From positions 558,001 to 622,000 of the forward strand of contig NZ_FOIZ01000002.1 in NCBI RefSeq assembly GCF_900109295.1: DNA of 64,000 nucleotides. The letters are read 5' to 3'. The notes under the pieces are model-generated. The model was given only the letters and a program-made list of their open reading frames with translations, was not told where the DNA came from and made no database searches. Each line of letters starts with the position of its first letter. Positions within the stretch are counted from its first letter, which is position 1. Source of the DNA: Cognatiyoonia koreensis (GTDB lineage Bacteria; Pseudomonadota; Alphaproteobacteria; Rhodobacterales; Rhodobacteraceae). Shown one piece after another: positions 34,916 through 44,246 of this stretch. The translations under genes and the position numbers were made by a program.

Positions 34916-36330
34916 GCGTCCCAGTCACTGAACCCGAAGCTTACATAGTCTCGGGCATAGGCGTCTCTAGCTGCTGTCTCCAGCTCTCGATCATAGATCG
35001 ACAGAAGTTTTTGGTCCGCTTCCCAGGGTGCTTCTGGCGTGTCGACACGTCCGATACACGCCCCAAGGATACGCAGGTCACGGTCCAGCGTCATTTCGCG
35101 AAAAATATGGTCCGGCATAGCAAACTGCGACATACCTTGCAAAAGCATCAGCTGCGTTGCCCACGTCGGATCAACACGCGTGCTGGTCTGGCCCGACAGA
35201 TTATTTTTGAGAAACTTCAGGAATCCAAGGAATGCAGCGCGGTAGGCTTTTTCGTCAAAGCTGACATGTGAAGGATCATCCGGCAGCGGCACTTGATGCA
35301 TCTTGCGCAGCGTCGCGCGAATTTCTGCATAATTTTCGCCACCCACGGGTAGGATTCGTTCGCGGAAGACAGCATGTGCACGGGCCAGCGGGTGTCGTAG
35401 CACCGTGAACGAAACGTGTCCGGGTTTGGATCGCTTCCAATCCCGCAAGGTTTTCTGGCTGAAATTCACCAGCAGATCGGACCCGCCCTTTCCATCCAGC
35501 TGCGCCATCCATTTGCGGATGGTGCGGTCTGGGCCGGATCGCAATGGCATAAACAAAATCGGGCTATCTGCTGCGGCGACATATGTCGGGATCATTGGCC
35601 CACGCCGCGGTTCAAGATTAGGCGTGCGGTTCAGATTGAACCGGTCCATTCTCACGAGCGCCTCGCTTAATTCTGTAAAGTTTTCCACTTTGAGCGACAT
35701 CGGCGCAGGGTTCTGTTTCTTCAGCTTCTTGTTCAGATGTTTGATCCGCGCATCGCTTCCAAGGAAAGCCGCAAGTCCGTTCATGACTTCAACGTCCTGC
35801 AAGTCTTCGTAAGCGACGTAGAATGCTGTCTGTCCCGATTTCTGCAAACGGCTCAGCAGTGTGACCTGAAAGGACTGTATCGCTTCGAGATGCTGTTCGA
35901 ATTCTGTAATATCGACCTTCACCCGTACTGATTTTGCGTGGGTCGCGTTTGTCAGTTTCCACTGACCCGTAGCCTGCGCAATTTTCCAACTGACATAGCT
36001 TTCAATCGGATTGCGGGTCAGAATGATCTTAGCGCAGCGTGGATCATCAAGAATCAGGTCTAGAACGCGCGGGTCGTGGTCATTAAAAAAGCGGAAGCCT
36101 GACAACCCCTCGTCGAACCGTATGACATTCAGAAGCGCTTTGGGATTCGCTTCCCGCTCTTCTTGAGTCACGCCAAGAATATCGGATTTTTCCGGATAAC
36201 CGATGAAAGCAGGATTGAACGCCTCTCCGTAGCACGAAAGCCCATCAAACATGTTGATATTGGTTTCGAGAAAGTTCGACCCTGTGCGCATTTCTGCAAA
36301 CACGACGAAGTAATCGAAACGGCCCTGCAT
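34912..36330 (-). CDS. Two-lobed sulfotransferase-family protein (NodH-like)
   Basis: A 472-residue cytoplasmic protein. The N-terminal half is a PAPS-dependent sulfotransferase (5' PAPS loop EMRTGSNFLE, 3' site KIILTRNPIESYVSWK); the C-terminal half seems to be a second sulfotransferase-like domain (ILFMPLRSGPDRTIRKW and VLRHPLARAHAVFRE). It probably sulfates a surface carbohydrate made by the glycosyltransferases upstream. The start immediately follows the GT14 stop. A possible recycling enzyme for its PAP by-product, CysQ, is encoded 7 kb away. The substrate cannot be read from sequence. Confidence 0.82.
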   Translation of the reverse strand: MQGRFDYFVVFAEMRTGSNFLETNINMFDGLSCYGEAFNPAFIGYPEKSDILGVTQEEREANPKALLNVIRFDEGLSGFRFFNDHDPRVLDLILDDPRCAKIILTRNPIESYVSWKIAQATGQWKLTNATHAKSVRVKVDITEFEQHLEAIQSFQVTLLSRLQKSGQTAFYVAYEDLQDVEVMNGLAAFLGSDARIKHLNKKLKKQNPAPMSLKVENFTELSEALVRMDRFNLNRTPNLEPRRGPMIPTYVAAADSPILFMPLRSGPDRTIRKWMAQLDGKGGSDLLVNFSQKTLRDWKRSKPGHVSFTVLRHPLARAHAVFRERILPVGGENYAEIRATLRKMHQVPLPDDPSHVSFDEKAYRAAFLGFLKFLKNNLSGQTSTRVDPTWATQLMLLQGMSQFAMPDHIFREMTLDRDLRILGACIGRVDTPEAPWEADQKLLSIYDRELETAARDAYARDYVSFGFSDWDA

Positions 36331-38028
36331 CTAGCGCACCAAGTACGGCTTGCGCGGTTTCGGAGCCTGGTTTAGCGGCGCAGGTTCAACCGGGAAATCA
36401 CCCATAAGGTAGGGATGCATACCCTGGTTCTTGAGGTTCTGAAGGAACTGCCCAAAACCCGTCAGGTCATGCATTTTTGGGGCTTCGGTCAGGCGACGCA
36501 TCGCCGTTCCTGTCATTTCGTCAACGATGCTTTGCAGGGCTTCCATCGGCGTTTCAATAAACTCCGCCATCGTCCAGATCTTAACGCGCGCCTTTACGTA
36601 GGGCGAGCGTAGGGCAGTAATATGCTCGTTTTCGATCTTCTGAAGTCTTGCCGCAGCGACCCGCAGGTCGGCAAAATTCTTGTTGGACTGAAACAGCTCG
36701 ACAGCCCACGCGCCTGATACGACGGAAACATGGGCATTCGGATCTTTCGCGATCATCCAACTGATGTCTTGCGTGTCTTTGGGACCGAACTGAAAGCACT
36801 GACGCTCACCCCGCGTGTTCCAGATCAGGTTGGTCAGAAACATCTGCGTGTTGTAATCTCGCAGCTTTGCCGAAGCCGACAGTGCGCCACTGAAATGGCT
36901 TTGCCGGCCATCAAATTCAGCCCCATCTGCTGCATAAAGGTGACCATGTACCCGCGCGCCCGTGTTTTTGGCAAGCCAGCTTTCAAAATCCTCAAATAGT
37001 TCTGCAAATCCCTGAAACACAGAATAGGGCTGGCAGGTGATCCCGTTTTCCCAATCGCGGTTCGGCCACCGGCTTTGCATGTAGAGCCCCGGTCGGCCAC
37101 GCGTACGCCGATCCACGGCTTTGGCGAAAATCCGGTCAATCTTACCCGGGTTAGGTTCCGCACCCTTCATTACGGTCGCGTCGTCGTTCAGAAATGTCTC
37201 GTACAGCCGGTTGGCATGTGGCCAAATCTTGCGCGCAACAAAGCAGTCGGATCGGCGCAATAGCTGCAGATGGTCGTCGTAGAAGATATGAGGTTTACCT
37301 TGAAAATCGAATTTCGACAGCGTTAGTGAGCGGCTTTCAATGTTGCCGGAATAGAGTCTGACAAGCGTCTGGAAATAGCTTTCGTCGGGTATCCAGACCC
37401 GCCTAAAAAACTTGTCGTATTGGTCCCGCGCAGGATCCTGGAGCAGCGCACTGAGCGTCTGGCGCGTCAGGCACCACCATTGCGAGCCCATATGCGGAAC
37501 CAGCTCGTCTGGAATGTGCCGTTTGAAACGTAACAATCGCTGCAAAGCAACATAGCGGTCGAACAGAAAACGCTGCCTTTTCCATGAGAAAGGAAAACGT
37601 AATGTAAATCGTTCCCGATCGAGCCCACCCACCGTCCACGGCACATCTGCAGTTGTTGCGCTTTCGATGAAATCCGTACGCGGCCGACTATCAAGATAGC
37701 GACGCAACTCCTTCACCGGTCGCAACGGCATGCAGGAACCGGACGCAAGATAGATGTGCGTTACGTTCGGAAATTCCTGCAGCATCACCTCGGATGCGGA
37801 GAGTGTGCCTGCAACGATACCCCACGTGCCCCACTCGCATGGGTGGCGTTTGGAGAACCGAACATCTTTGAGATCCGAAAGCGCTTGGACAAACGCATCG
37901 TAGTCGGGTTTTCGCACGGTCTTGTCCACGTGAATGACGACTGGACAGCCACCTTTTATCCAGTGACGTACAACCTGTTCGGCGCGCTCAAAAGCTGTAT
38001 GGACAAGCATGACAATCCCAACCGTCAT
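36331..38028 (-). CDS. GT14-like beta-1,6-N-acetylglucosaminyltransferase family protein
   Basis: A 565-residue protein. Residues about 1-260 fit the GT14 (Branch/core-2) family: GIVMLVHTAFERAEQVVRHW, PVVIHVDKTVR, VTHIYLASGSCMPLRPV and GSQWWCLTRQTLSALL. The C-terminal about 280 residues form a separate domain, probably the DUF5928 type that accompanies such enzymes in Rhodobacteraceae. It should add a beta-1,6 branch sugar to a surface glycan. The ATG at 38028 overlaps the GT2 stop (ATGA). A TTG two codons upstream is less likely. It abuts the sulfotransferase gene. Confidence 0.83.
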   Translation of the reverse strand: MTVGIVMLVHTAFERAEQVVRHWIKGGCPVVIHVDKTVRKPDYDAFVQALSDLKDVRFSKRHPCEWGTWGIVAGTLSASEVMLQEFPNVTHIYLASGSCMPLRPVKELRRYLDSRPRTDFIESATTADVPWTVGGLDRERFTLRFPFSWKRQRFLFDRYVALQRLLRFKRHIPDELVPHMGSQWWCLTRQTLSALLQDPARDQYDKFFRRVWIPDESYFQTLVRLYSGNIESRSLTLSKFDFQGKPHIFYDDHLQLLRRSDCFVARKIWPHANRLYETFLNDDATVMKGAEPNPGKIDRIFAKAVDRRTRGRPGLYMQSRWPNRDWENGITCQPYSVFQGFAELFEDFESWLAKNTGARVHGHLYAADGAEFDGRQSHFSGALSASAKLRDYNTQMFLTNLIWNTRGERQCFQFGPKDTQDISWMIAKDPNAHVSVVSGAWAVELFQSNKNFADLRVAAARLQKIENEHITALRSPYVKARVKIWTMAEFIETPMEALQSIVDEMTGTAMRRLTEAPKMHDLTGFGQFLQNLKNQGMHPYLMGDFPVEPAPLNQAPKPRKPYLVR

Positions 38029-39035
38029 GCCCAATTCCCTTTCGACATGATCCCGAGTATTTCAAGCTGGCGCCAGTTGATATATTTTTCCGACCATTTG
38101 CACCACAGGTCAGGATTTGCTTCCACTCCTGCAGCATATGCCCTGTATTCGTGGCTATTTGCGTAGTGTTGCCTGCGTTCGAGCTCTTCGCGTGCCTTGT
38201 CTGTAAAGGTATTGAGAAATTTCGTGTGCAACAACACGCCGGATGCCTTTTCCCCACCCCATTCGTCATAGACAAGGTTCAGCCCCCGCGGCAAGAGCAT
38301 GTGGGTCGAGCTGACGTAGGTATAATGCCGTTCCCATTTCACGAGCGGAATCTTGTTCAAGGCCGGTGCCCGTTCAGGTCTGTCCTGAAAGAATGTTCGC
38401 GCGCGCGGCCCGCCCTGAATCCAGAGATTTCCAAAGCGTTTGTTGCGTTCAATCAGGTAATTTCCACTGTCGAACCATTCCGTGATTTCAAGTGGGTCAG
38501 CACCGCGACGGTACGGCGTATTATCGACAGGGCCCTTGGGATACATATCCAGCAGCATCGCCCCGAACGATTTGATGGACGACGCATCCAGCCAGTCTGT
38601 CAACGCACGTAACGGACGGGTATCACAAAACGGATAAACCAGCAGTTCATCCGGATCGACCGTCAGGCACCAATGCCCGTGCGCATATTTGCGTTGCAGC
38701 CAATTCATCCAATCGACACCAAAACGCGCCCGCTTATAACTGCCTTTCGCCTTGAACAGCGTCACATCAGGCTGATCTTTGAGGAAGGCAGGGCCGTCAT
38801 CCGTACTTTCGTTATCGACAAGGACAAAGTGGTTTACCCCGAGGCTACGATAGTATTCAAGGAAGAACGGGAGCCGCAAATCTTCATTGCGTAAGGTCGA
38901 AAAGACAAGAATATCGTTTGGTTTGATCTGGGCCGTTCGGTCCACGACAGCCGACAACTGGCGACGTTTGCGAAACGCACGGATGCGCCATCGCTTACGC
39001 TGAAGCCTAAGCCCATATGACCGGATGAACTTCAA
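38025..39035 (-). CDS. Glycosyltransferase family 2-like protein
   Basis: A 336-residue protein with a basic N-terminus and a GT-A catalytic domain: LVFSTLRNEDLRLPFFLEYYRSLG and FVLVDNESTDDGPAFL (nucleotide site), TVDPDELLVYPF (acid cluster). It resembles the glyco_tranf_2_4 group. The best start appears to be TTG at 39035 with AGGAAAGGGG upstream; no nearby ATG fits, so the start is less sure. It is coupled to the GT14 gene by ATGA overlap and acts in the same glycan pathway. Confidence 0.82.
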   Translation of the reverse strand: MKFIRSYGLRLQRKRWRIRAFRKRRQLSAVVDRTAQIKPNDILVFSTLRNEDLRLPFFLEYYRSLGVNHFVLVDNESTDDGPAFLKDQPDVTLFKAKGSYKRARFGVDWMNWLQRKYAHGHWCLTVDPDELLVYPFCDTRPLRALTDWLDASSIKSFGAMLLDMYPKGPVDNTPYRRGADPLEITEWFDSGNYLIERNKRFGNLWIQGGPRARTFFQDRPERAPALNKIPLVKWERHYTYVSSTHMLLPRGLNLVYDEWGGEKASGVLLHTKFLNTFTDKAREELERRQHYANSHEYRAYAAGVEANPDLWCKWSEKYINWRQLEILGIMSKGNWA

Positions 39036-39071
39036 AATGCCCCTTTCCTACGCCGCGTCAGGTCGCAGCTA

Positions 39072-40256
39072 TCATGTCATGGTAAACACAATCTTGAAAT
39101 GCGCGTCCCAAGTCGGTGGAGCGAAATCTATTTCTTCCGGTGACCCGTCAACGCTTGCCAGCCTCAACACCTCTTTTTTCCACTGATAAACATCCGTCGG
39201 ATCAAGGTAAACGGCCTTCTGGTCGAGTATTTCTTTCAAAACCGGCAAATCAGAGCAGAGTACCGGAGTACCGAGCGACAATGCTTCTGCCGGTGGCAGG
39301 CCGAACCCTTCTGCACGTGTTGGAAAAAGAAGCGCGCGCGCCCCTGCTACAAGCGAGGCAAGTGCACCGTCGGACAGGCCGGCGAACTCAGTGACATCCG
39401 CAACGCCGTTGTCCAGCCTCCGAAAGACATCCGCGTTATTCCATCCACGCGGACCGCACACGAACAGGCGCGGAGCAGGCGCGTCGAGTTGCTCCCAAAG
39501 ATCGAGGAGTAGAGCGTGGTTCTTACGAGGTTCGATGGTGCCCACTGTCACGAAATAGGGTCTATCCAAAGGAATATCGCGCGGTAGCGATGTTTTTTCC
39601 GGCATATCAATTCCGATGTGTGCGTACGTCATCGGCGGCACGCGCCCAGCGATTTTCAAGTGCGGCCGGATATCTGCTTGCCCCGCTTGAGAGACACAAA
39701 TTACCTGATCGGCGTAGCGCGACACGCGTCTGATCTTTCCGGCAAAGGTTTCGACCGTGCCAAGGCGTTGAAATTCAGGGAACGCTAGTGGAATGGCATC
39801 GTGGAGTAGTACTGTAACCCGCGCGTCTGCTTGTTCTTTGATTGCGGACAGCATGCCTTCTGTCAGATTGCTATGCCCCACGTTCAGGTAAGCAAAACCA
39901 GCAGGCAGACTGTCTGACAACATCGCGGAGAGCTTGCGACGGGCACACCGTTTCATCGCGTTCCGCCGTAAAATAGTCTGTCCGATCTTGGCGGAATGAC
40001 TCAGCCGCCGGTTGATCCGAGAGATGAAATCAGGTCGCGGCAATTTTTTCGCGCCAATCAGAGACAGCGCAGCGGCGATTCCCTCATGGTTCAGCAGCAC
40101 ATAGCCCAACGCCGTCCGCGCAATCGCGAAATCGGGAACCTCGTCAGCGTGGATGGCCTTCAGATAGGCAAGTTCGACCCGATCAACACCTGTAAAAACG
40201 CGCCCGATCCGACTGGACAGGCGCGTAATATCAAGTAGCCGTGCGGTTGGGGCCAT
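39072..40256 (-). CDS. Glycosyltransferase group 1 (GT4-like)
   Basis: A 394-residue GT-B enzyme: RPYFVTVGTIEPRKNHALLLDLW in the hinge, LFVCGPRGW, and the donor-binding block PTRAEGFGLPPAEALSLGTPVLCSDLPVL. ATG 40256 (MAPTARLLDITRL) is preferred to the GTG three codons earlier. The acceptor and donor sugars are unknown; UDP-sugars supplied by GalU 17 bases upstream are plausible. Read in one direction with the four following surface-glycan genes. Confidence 0.88.
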   Translation of the reverse strand: MAPTARLLDITRLSSRIGRVFTGVDRVELAYLKAIHADEVPDFAIARTALGYVLLNHEGIAAALSLIGAKKLPRPDFISRINRRLSHSAKIGQTILRRNAMKRCARRKLSAMLSDSLPAGFAYLNVGHSNLTEGMLSAIKEQADARVTVLLHDAIPLAFPEFQRLGTVETFAGKIRRVSRYADQVICVSQAGQADIRPHLKIAGRVPPMTYAHIGIDMPEKTSLPRDIPLDRPYFVTVGTIEPRKNHALLLDLWEQLDAPAPRLFVCGPRGWNNADVFRRLDNGVADVTEFAGLSDGALASLVAGARALLFPTRAEGFGLPPAEALSLGTPVLCSDLPVLKEILDQKAVYLDPTDVYQWKKEVLRLASVDGSPEEIDFAPPTWDAHFKIVFTMT

Positions 40257-40273
40257 TTCACCCACTTACCCGC

Positions 40274-41167
40274 TTATTGGGCTGCGTTGCGCAGTGCGAC
40301 CATCTCTTGCAGATAGCCGGAAAACTCATCCTTAAGTTCGGGATGTGCAAGCGCGAATGCCACTGTAGCCTGCAGATATCCTGCTTTTGAACCGCAATCA
40401 TAACGATGGCCTTCGAAGAGATACCCAAACACATCACGGCCTTCGGTAATTTCGCGGGCAATCGCGTCGGTTAGCTGGATTTCGTTCCCGGCACCACGTT
40501 CAACCTTGTTCATGTTCTGGAGCACCTTCGGTGTCAGAATATAGCGGCCGATCACAGCAAGGTTCGATGGAGCGGTACCCACGGCTGGCTTTTCGACCAT
40601 CCCTTTTGCGGTGATGACGCGCCCCGATTCCGACGCGACATCAAGGACGCCGTAGGATGACGTTTTTTGCGGAGCCACCTCCATCGCGGCGACCATGCAT
40701 CCGCCCGTATCTTCGTAGGCTTCGACCATCTGCTGCAGGCACGGCTTTTCAGCAGCGATAACGTCGTCCGGCAGGATAACGGCGAAAGGTTCGTTTCCGA
40801 TCAGCTTGCGCGCACATGAAACCGCATGGCCAAGGCCCATTGCCTTGTGCTGACGGATATAGGCAATTGCGCCACTGTCCATGTTCGTATGCTTTAGTAT
40901 CGCGAGCAGTTCATGTTTTCCCGCCTTGCGCAGCGAGTTTTCGAGATCAGGCGCAAGGTCGAAATAATCCTCGAGCGCGGATTTTCCGCGCGAGGTCACA
41001 AAAATGAAATCCTTGATACCTGCAGCCCGCGCTTCATCAATCGCGTATTGGATCAATGGACGATCAACGAGCGTCATAATCTCCTTGGGGACCGATTTTG
41101 TCGCCGGCAAAAATCGGGTGCCGAGACCTGCGACCGGAAAGATCGCCTTGGTAACTTTTCTCTTCAT
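40274..41167 (-). CDS. galU: UTP-glucose-1-phosphate uridylyltransferase
   Basis: A 297-residue GalU with the complete N-terminal signature FPVAGLGTRFLPATKSVPKE, VDRPLIQYAIDEA, ILPDDVI and MVEKPAVGTAP. It makes UDP-glucose from UTP and glucose-1-phosphate, the substrate for OpgH and probably for glycosyltransferases of this cluster. It is the first gene of the GT4-GT2-GT14-sulfotransferase series; a 139-base gap (41168-41306) upstream should hold its promoter. Confidence 0.95.
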   Translation of the reverse strand: MKRKVTKAIFPVAGLGTRFLPATKSVPKEIMTLVDRPLIQYAIDEARAAGIKDFIFVTSRGKSALEDYFDLAPDLENSLRKAGKHELLAILKHTNMDSGAIAYIRQHKAMGLGHAVSCARKLIGNEPFAVILPDDVIAAEKPCLQQMVEAYEDTGGCMVAAMEVAPQKTSSYGVLDVASESGRVITAKGMVEKPAVGTAPSNLAVIGRYILTPKVLQNMNKVERGAGNEIQLTDAIAREITEGRDVFGYLFEGHRYDCGSKAGYLQATVAFALAHPELKDEFSGYLQEMVALRNAAQ

Positions 41168-41306
41168 CTCAAACTCTGCCTTATCACGCTGTTAGCGCTT
41201 TTTGTTGCCTTCAACGTTATCAGATTTCAGCGAACCACTAAACTGAATACGTCAATTATTATCATATGCTGCATTCATGCCTAAAAAAATGGCGATGTCG
41301 TGGCGT

Positions 41307-42515
41307 TCAGATGTTCCTTACGGTCGAGACACGCAATCTTTCAGCATCAATGCGTCTTTTCGCACGCCAGAATTGAATTAGCCGCCCACTGCGATCCGAC
41401 TTGCCGAACTGTCCGCCCTGTTGCACCCAGAATCCACGTGAATCGAAGTGAACGGCGTGAAACCGCGTGGTGAACGATAGCATTATGACGAAAACTCGCC
41501 GACCTTCCGCGATCCGTGCTTCGGCTTCGGCGAATAGCTTTGACTTTTGCCAGAACCGTCCCGCGATAACGACTGTCGGCGCTGAGGAGAAGTGACTTGT
41601 AAAGCGCATGAAAGGTCTCTCGCAGGGTTCAACAGATTGCACCATTTCCACCGGTTCCTGATTCCAACCCCTGTCGAAACTGTGCAGGATGCGACCAACA
41701 TCGCCGGGCATCAATGTGCCAGCACACATATGTTGGATTAACCGCCTGCGCTGCGAGTCGCGTTCTGACTGTCGCGCCGTCAGCGGATTTAGCGTTGCAT
41801 TATGTTTTTGAACAAACGCACGGAGAGACTTACCGATGGCTGTCAGGTCTCGCGGGACGCGTCCGGCAGTGCGACGGGGGCTTTCCGCAAAGCCATGATG
41901 GACCAGTGCGAATGGCGTAATTGCAGTTCTACCCCCCATCGCGGCCAAACGCATGTTCAGGTCGGTTTCGTCCAGAAAGAAGGCGAAGGCAGTATCAAAG
42001 CCATTCATATCGCGCAGCACTCGCGCGCGAAATGCCATGTTCGTTCCTTCCGTCTTGATGGCACGCCCCGGTTCGCCTTGCAGCACAGTGGATTCGTTTT
42101 CCGAAACAGCCATCGTAACAGCTGATCCGTCAGGAAAAGCCATTCGTGCTTTCCACTGAAACGAAATGCCGTTTCTGCCAATGACAAAGCCTCCGCTTGC
42201 CGCAACTTCGGGATCTGAAAAGGGCTGAACGAGGTATTTCAACCATGTCGGTTCAGGCACAGCGTCGTCGTCGATAAATGCAATGATATCGCCCGCCGCA
42301 TTGGAAATGCCCAGGTTGCGGGCTGCCGATATGTTTGGTTGGTCAAATGGCACGGCCAGCATCCCGTCTGGCACGACCGCACAGCCCGCAAGATCTGCGA
42401 CGACAACGACTTCGAAGTTTCCATAGTCCAGTTGCGCAATGCCTGACAGGCACCGAGAGAGCATTTTCGGCCGGTTCCGGCTCACGACGATCACGCTGAC
42501 CGTCGGGTTGGTCAC
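41307..42515 (-). CDS. Glycosyltransferase family 2
   Basis: A 402-residue GT2 enzyme: TVSVIVVSRNRPKMLSRCLSG N-terminus, ISAARNLGISNAAGDIIAFIDDDAVP (DxD), and DGFDTAFAFFLDETDLNMRL. The last 130 residues are a less familiar extension. The start is GTG 42515, overlapping the kdsB stop (GTGA), which is far more plausible than the open frame further upstream inside kdsB. It probably adds a sugar to a surface glycan; the product is unknown. Confidence 0.85.
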   Translation of the reverse strand: MTNPTVSVIVVSRNRPKMLSRCLSGIAQLDYGNFEVVVVADLAGCAVVPDGMLAVPFDQPNISAARNLGISNAAGDIIAFIDDDAVPEPTWLKYLVQPFSDPEVAASGGFVIGRNGISFQWKARMAFPDGSAVTMAVSENESTVLQGEPGRAIKTEGTNMAFRARVLRDMNGFDTAFAFFLDETDLNMRLAAMGGRTAITPFALVHHGFAESPRRTAGRVPRDLTAIGKSLRAFVQKHNATLNPLTARQSERDSQRRRLIQHMCAGTLMPGDVGRILHSFDRGWNQEPVEMVQSVEPCERPFMRFTSHFSSAPTVVIAGRFWQKSKLFAEAEARIAEGRRVFVIMLSFTTRFHAVHFDSRGFWVQQGGQFGKSDRSGRLIQFWRAKRRIDAERLRVSTVRNI

Positions 42516-43312
42516 GCCACGTCCATCTCGGCCAGCATCGTTTCGATGCGTGCGACGTCTTCGGGGTTGTTTAATTCCCAGAACTGACGACCGCGTGCAG
42601 CCACCTCGACGCACAGCACATGCGCACCTTGCTCGAGAAACCGTAACTGTTCCAGACCCTCTAATTGCTCTAGCGGGCCGATTGGCCAACGCGGATATGC
42701 GCCCAAGGCGGACGGGCGATAGGCGTAAACTCCGACATGGTGGAAAACGGGCGTATCCGCATCATCGGCGTAGTCTTTGCCGGTGTAGGGAATGACCTCT
42801 TTGGAGAAGTAGAGTGCGTTGTGATTGGCACCAAAGACAGCCGTTGTACCGCCGACGCGACCTGCTTTGCGATCTTCCAGAAAACCACGCAGCGCGCGGC
42901 CTTCGGTCTTCAGCACTGGCGTCGCAACCTCGGCAACTGGATTTGCCAGCAGTCCCGCTACGAGATCTTCGATAAACCACGCCGGTGTCAGTGGCGCATC
43001 GCCCTGCAAGTTCACGACGACATCAAAAGTGCCGCCCAGCACATCGAAAGCTTCCGCGCACCGTTCAGTTCCGTTCTTGCAGGTTTCGGACGTCATTACG
43101 ACCTCTGCCCCAAAGCTTTCTGCGTGATCCTTGATCCGCGGATCGTCAGTTGCAACAACGACCTTGTCCGCACCGGAAACAGCCATGGAGGCGTTCCATG
43201 ACCGCTTGATCAGACTTTGTTTCTTCCCCGTTGCCCCGGTCAATTCAACAAGCGGCTTGCCAGGGTAACGCGTGGAGGCATACCGCGCCGGTATAACGAT
43301 CAGGACTGACAT
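42512..43312 (-). CDS. kdsB: CMP-Kdo synthetase, KdsB
   Basis: A 266-residue KdsB: VIPARYASTRYPGKPL at the N-terminus, VVNLQGDAPLTPAWF (catalytic Asp) and HVGVYAYR near the end. It activates Kdo as CMP-Kdo for lipopolysaccharide or capsule. Its start overlaps the end of the cysQ gene by 13 bases and its stop overlaps the GT2 start, so cysQ-kdsB-GT2 is one unit. Confidence 0.92.
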   Translation of the reverse strand: MSVLIVIPARYASTRYPGKPLVELTGATGKKQSLIKRSWNASMAVSGADKVVVATDDPRIKDHAESFGAEVVMTSETCKNGTERCAEAFDVLGGTFDVVVNLQGDAPLTPAWFIEDLVAGLLANPVAEVATPVLKTEGRALRGFLEDRKAGRVGGTTAVFGANHNALYFSKEVIPYTGKDYADDADTPVFHHVGVYAYRPSALGAYPRWPIGPLEQLEGLEQLRFLEQGAHVLCVEVAARGRQFWELNNPEDVARIETMLAEMDVA

Positions 43313-44109
43313 CTGGGAAACTTCAATTCGACGCCGGGGGCGTAAGCGATAAAAAACGGGTTTTCAAAGATGTTCTTGCCGTAGGTCAGGGGTGTATGGT
43401 CATCGAACCGCACCACCGCCCCTCCGGCACCTTTGAGAACAGCATGACCTGCAGCCGTGTCCCATTCCATCGTGCGCCCTACACGCGGGTAGAGATCCGC
43501 CTCACCAGTGGCGACTAAACAGAATTTTAGCGAGGAACCGGCCGATTTCATATACGCCACTTTATATCGCGCGATGTAGTTATCAGTCGCAGCGTCGCGG
43601 TGCGATTTGGATGCGACAACCAAAAGTGCGCTATTGTCTGGTTCAGACACTGCAATTGGTGATTTCATGCCCGTTTCATTGGCTGCAAACGGCCCCGTTT
43701 CTTCAACGGACTGCCCATCCGCATCGGTGTAGAAGAGACGGCCCTTGGCAGGCGCATACACGATACCGCGCACGGGTTCGCCATCGACGACATAGGCGAT
43801 ATTGACTGTGAAATCACCGCGGCGCTTGATGAATTCCTTCGTGCCATCAAGTGGATCGACGATCAGGAAAGTCTTGGCCGTTTCACCGTGTGAGTCTGCC
43901 TGTTCTTCCGTGACAAGCGCGACATCGGGAAATGCTGCGCGCAGACCGGCGCTGATGATATCATCCGCAGCCTGATCAGCGATCGTCACGGGGCTGTCAT
44001 CGCTCTTTAGCTGCACTTCAAAGTCAGGACCGTCGTAGATTTCCATGATCTTGTCACCGGCCTGCAGAGCGAGGCGACGCATGATGTCCGTGAGTTTCTG
44101 AAAATCCAT
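43300..44109 (-). CDS. cysQ: 3'(2'),5'-bisphosphate nucleotidase, CysQ
   Basis: A 269-residue Mg-dependent phosphatase with inositol monophosphatase fold. The motifs VTEEQADSH, DPLDGTKEF and WDTAAGHAVL hold the metal ligands. CysQ removes the 3' phosphate of PAP, the product of PAPS-dependent sulfation, and prevents its build-up. The ATG at 44109 (MDFQKLTDIM) has AAGGA upstream and is preferred to an upstream TTG/ATG. It heads the cysQ-kdsB-GT2 series; the link with the sulfotransferase 7 kb away is inference. Confidence 0.93.
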   Translation of the reverse strand: MDFQKLTDIMRRLALQAGDKIMEIYDGPDFEVQLKSDDSPVTIADQAADDIISAGLRAAFPDVALVTEEQADSHGETAKTFLIVDPLDGTKEFIKRRGDFTVNIAYVVDGEPVRGIVYAPAKGRLFYTDADGQSVEETGPFAANETGMKSPIAVSEPDNSALLVVASKSHRDAATDNYIARYKVAYMKSAGSSLKFCLVATGEADLYPRVGRTMEWDTAAGHAVLKGAGGAVVRFDDHTPLTYGKNIFENPFFIAYAPGVELKFPRCQS

Positions 44110-44246
44110 GTCACATCCTTTTCGATGTTCAAGCAACCCTTGCGCATTCCGTTGAAAAGGCGCAGCGACGTTCTTATGCTTGCCCGTAAAGCGAACGGCA
44201 ATAGTTTCGTGAAATAGTTGGCCAGTCTCTGGTCAGGCAGGAAAAG

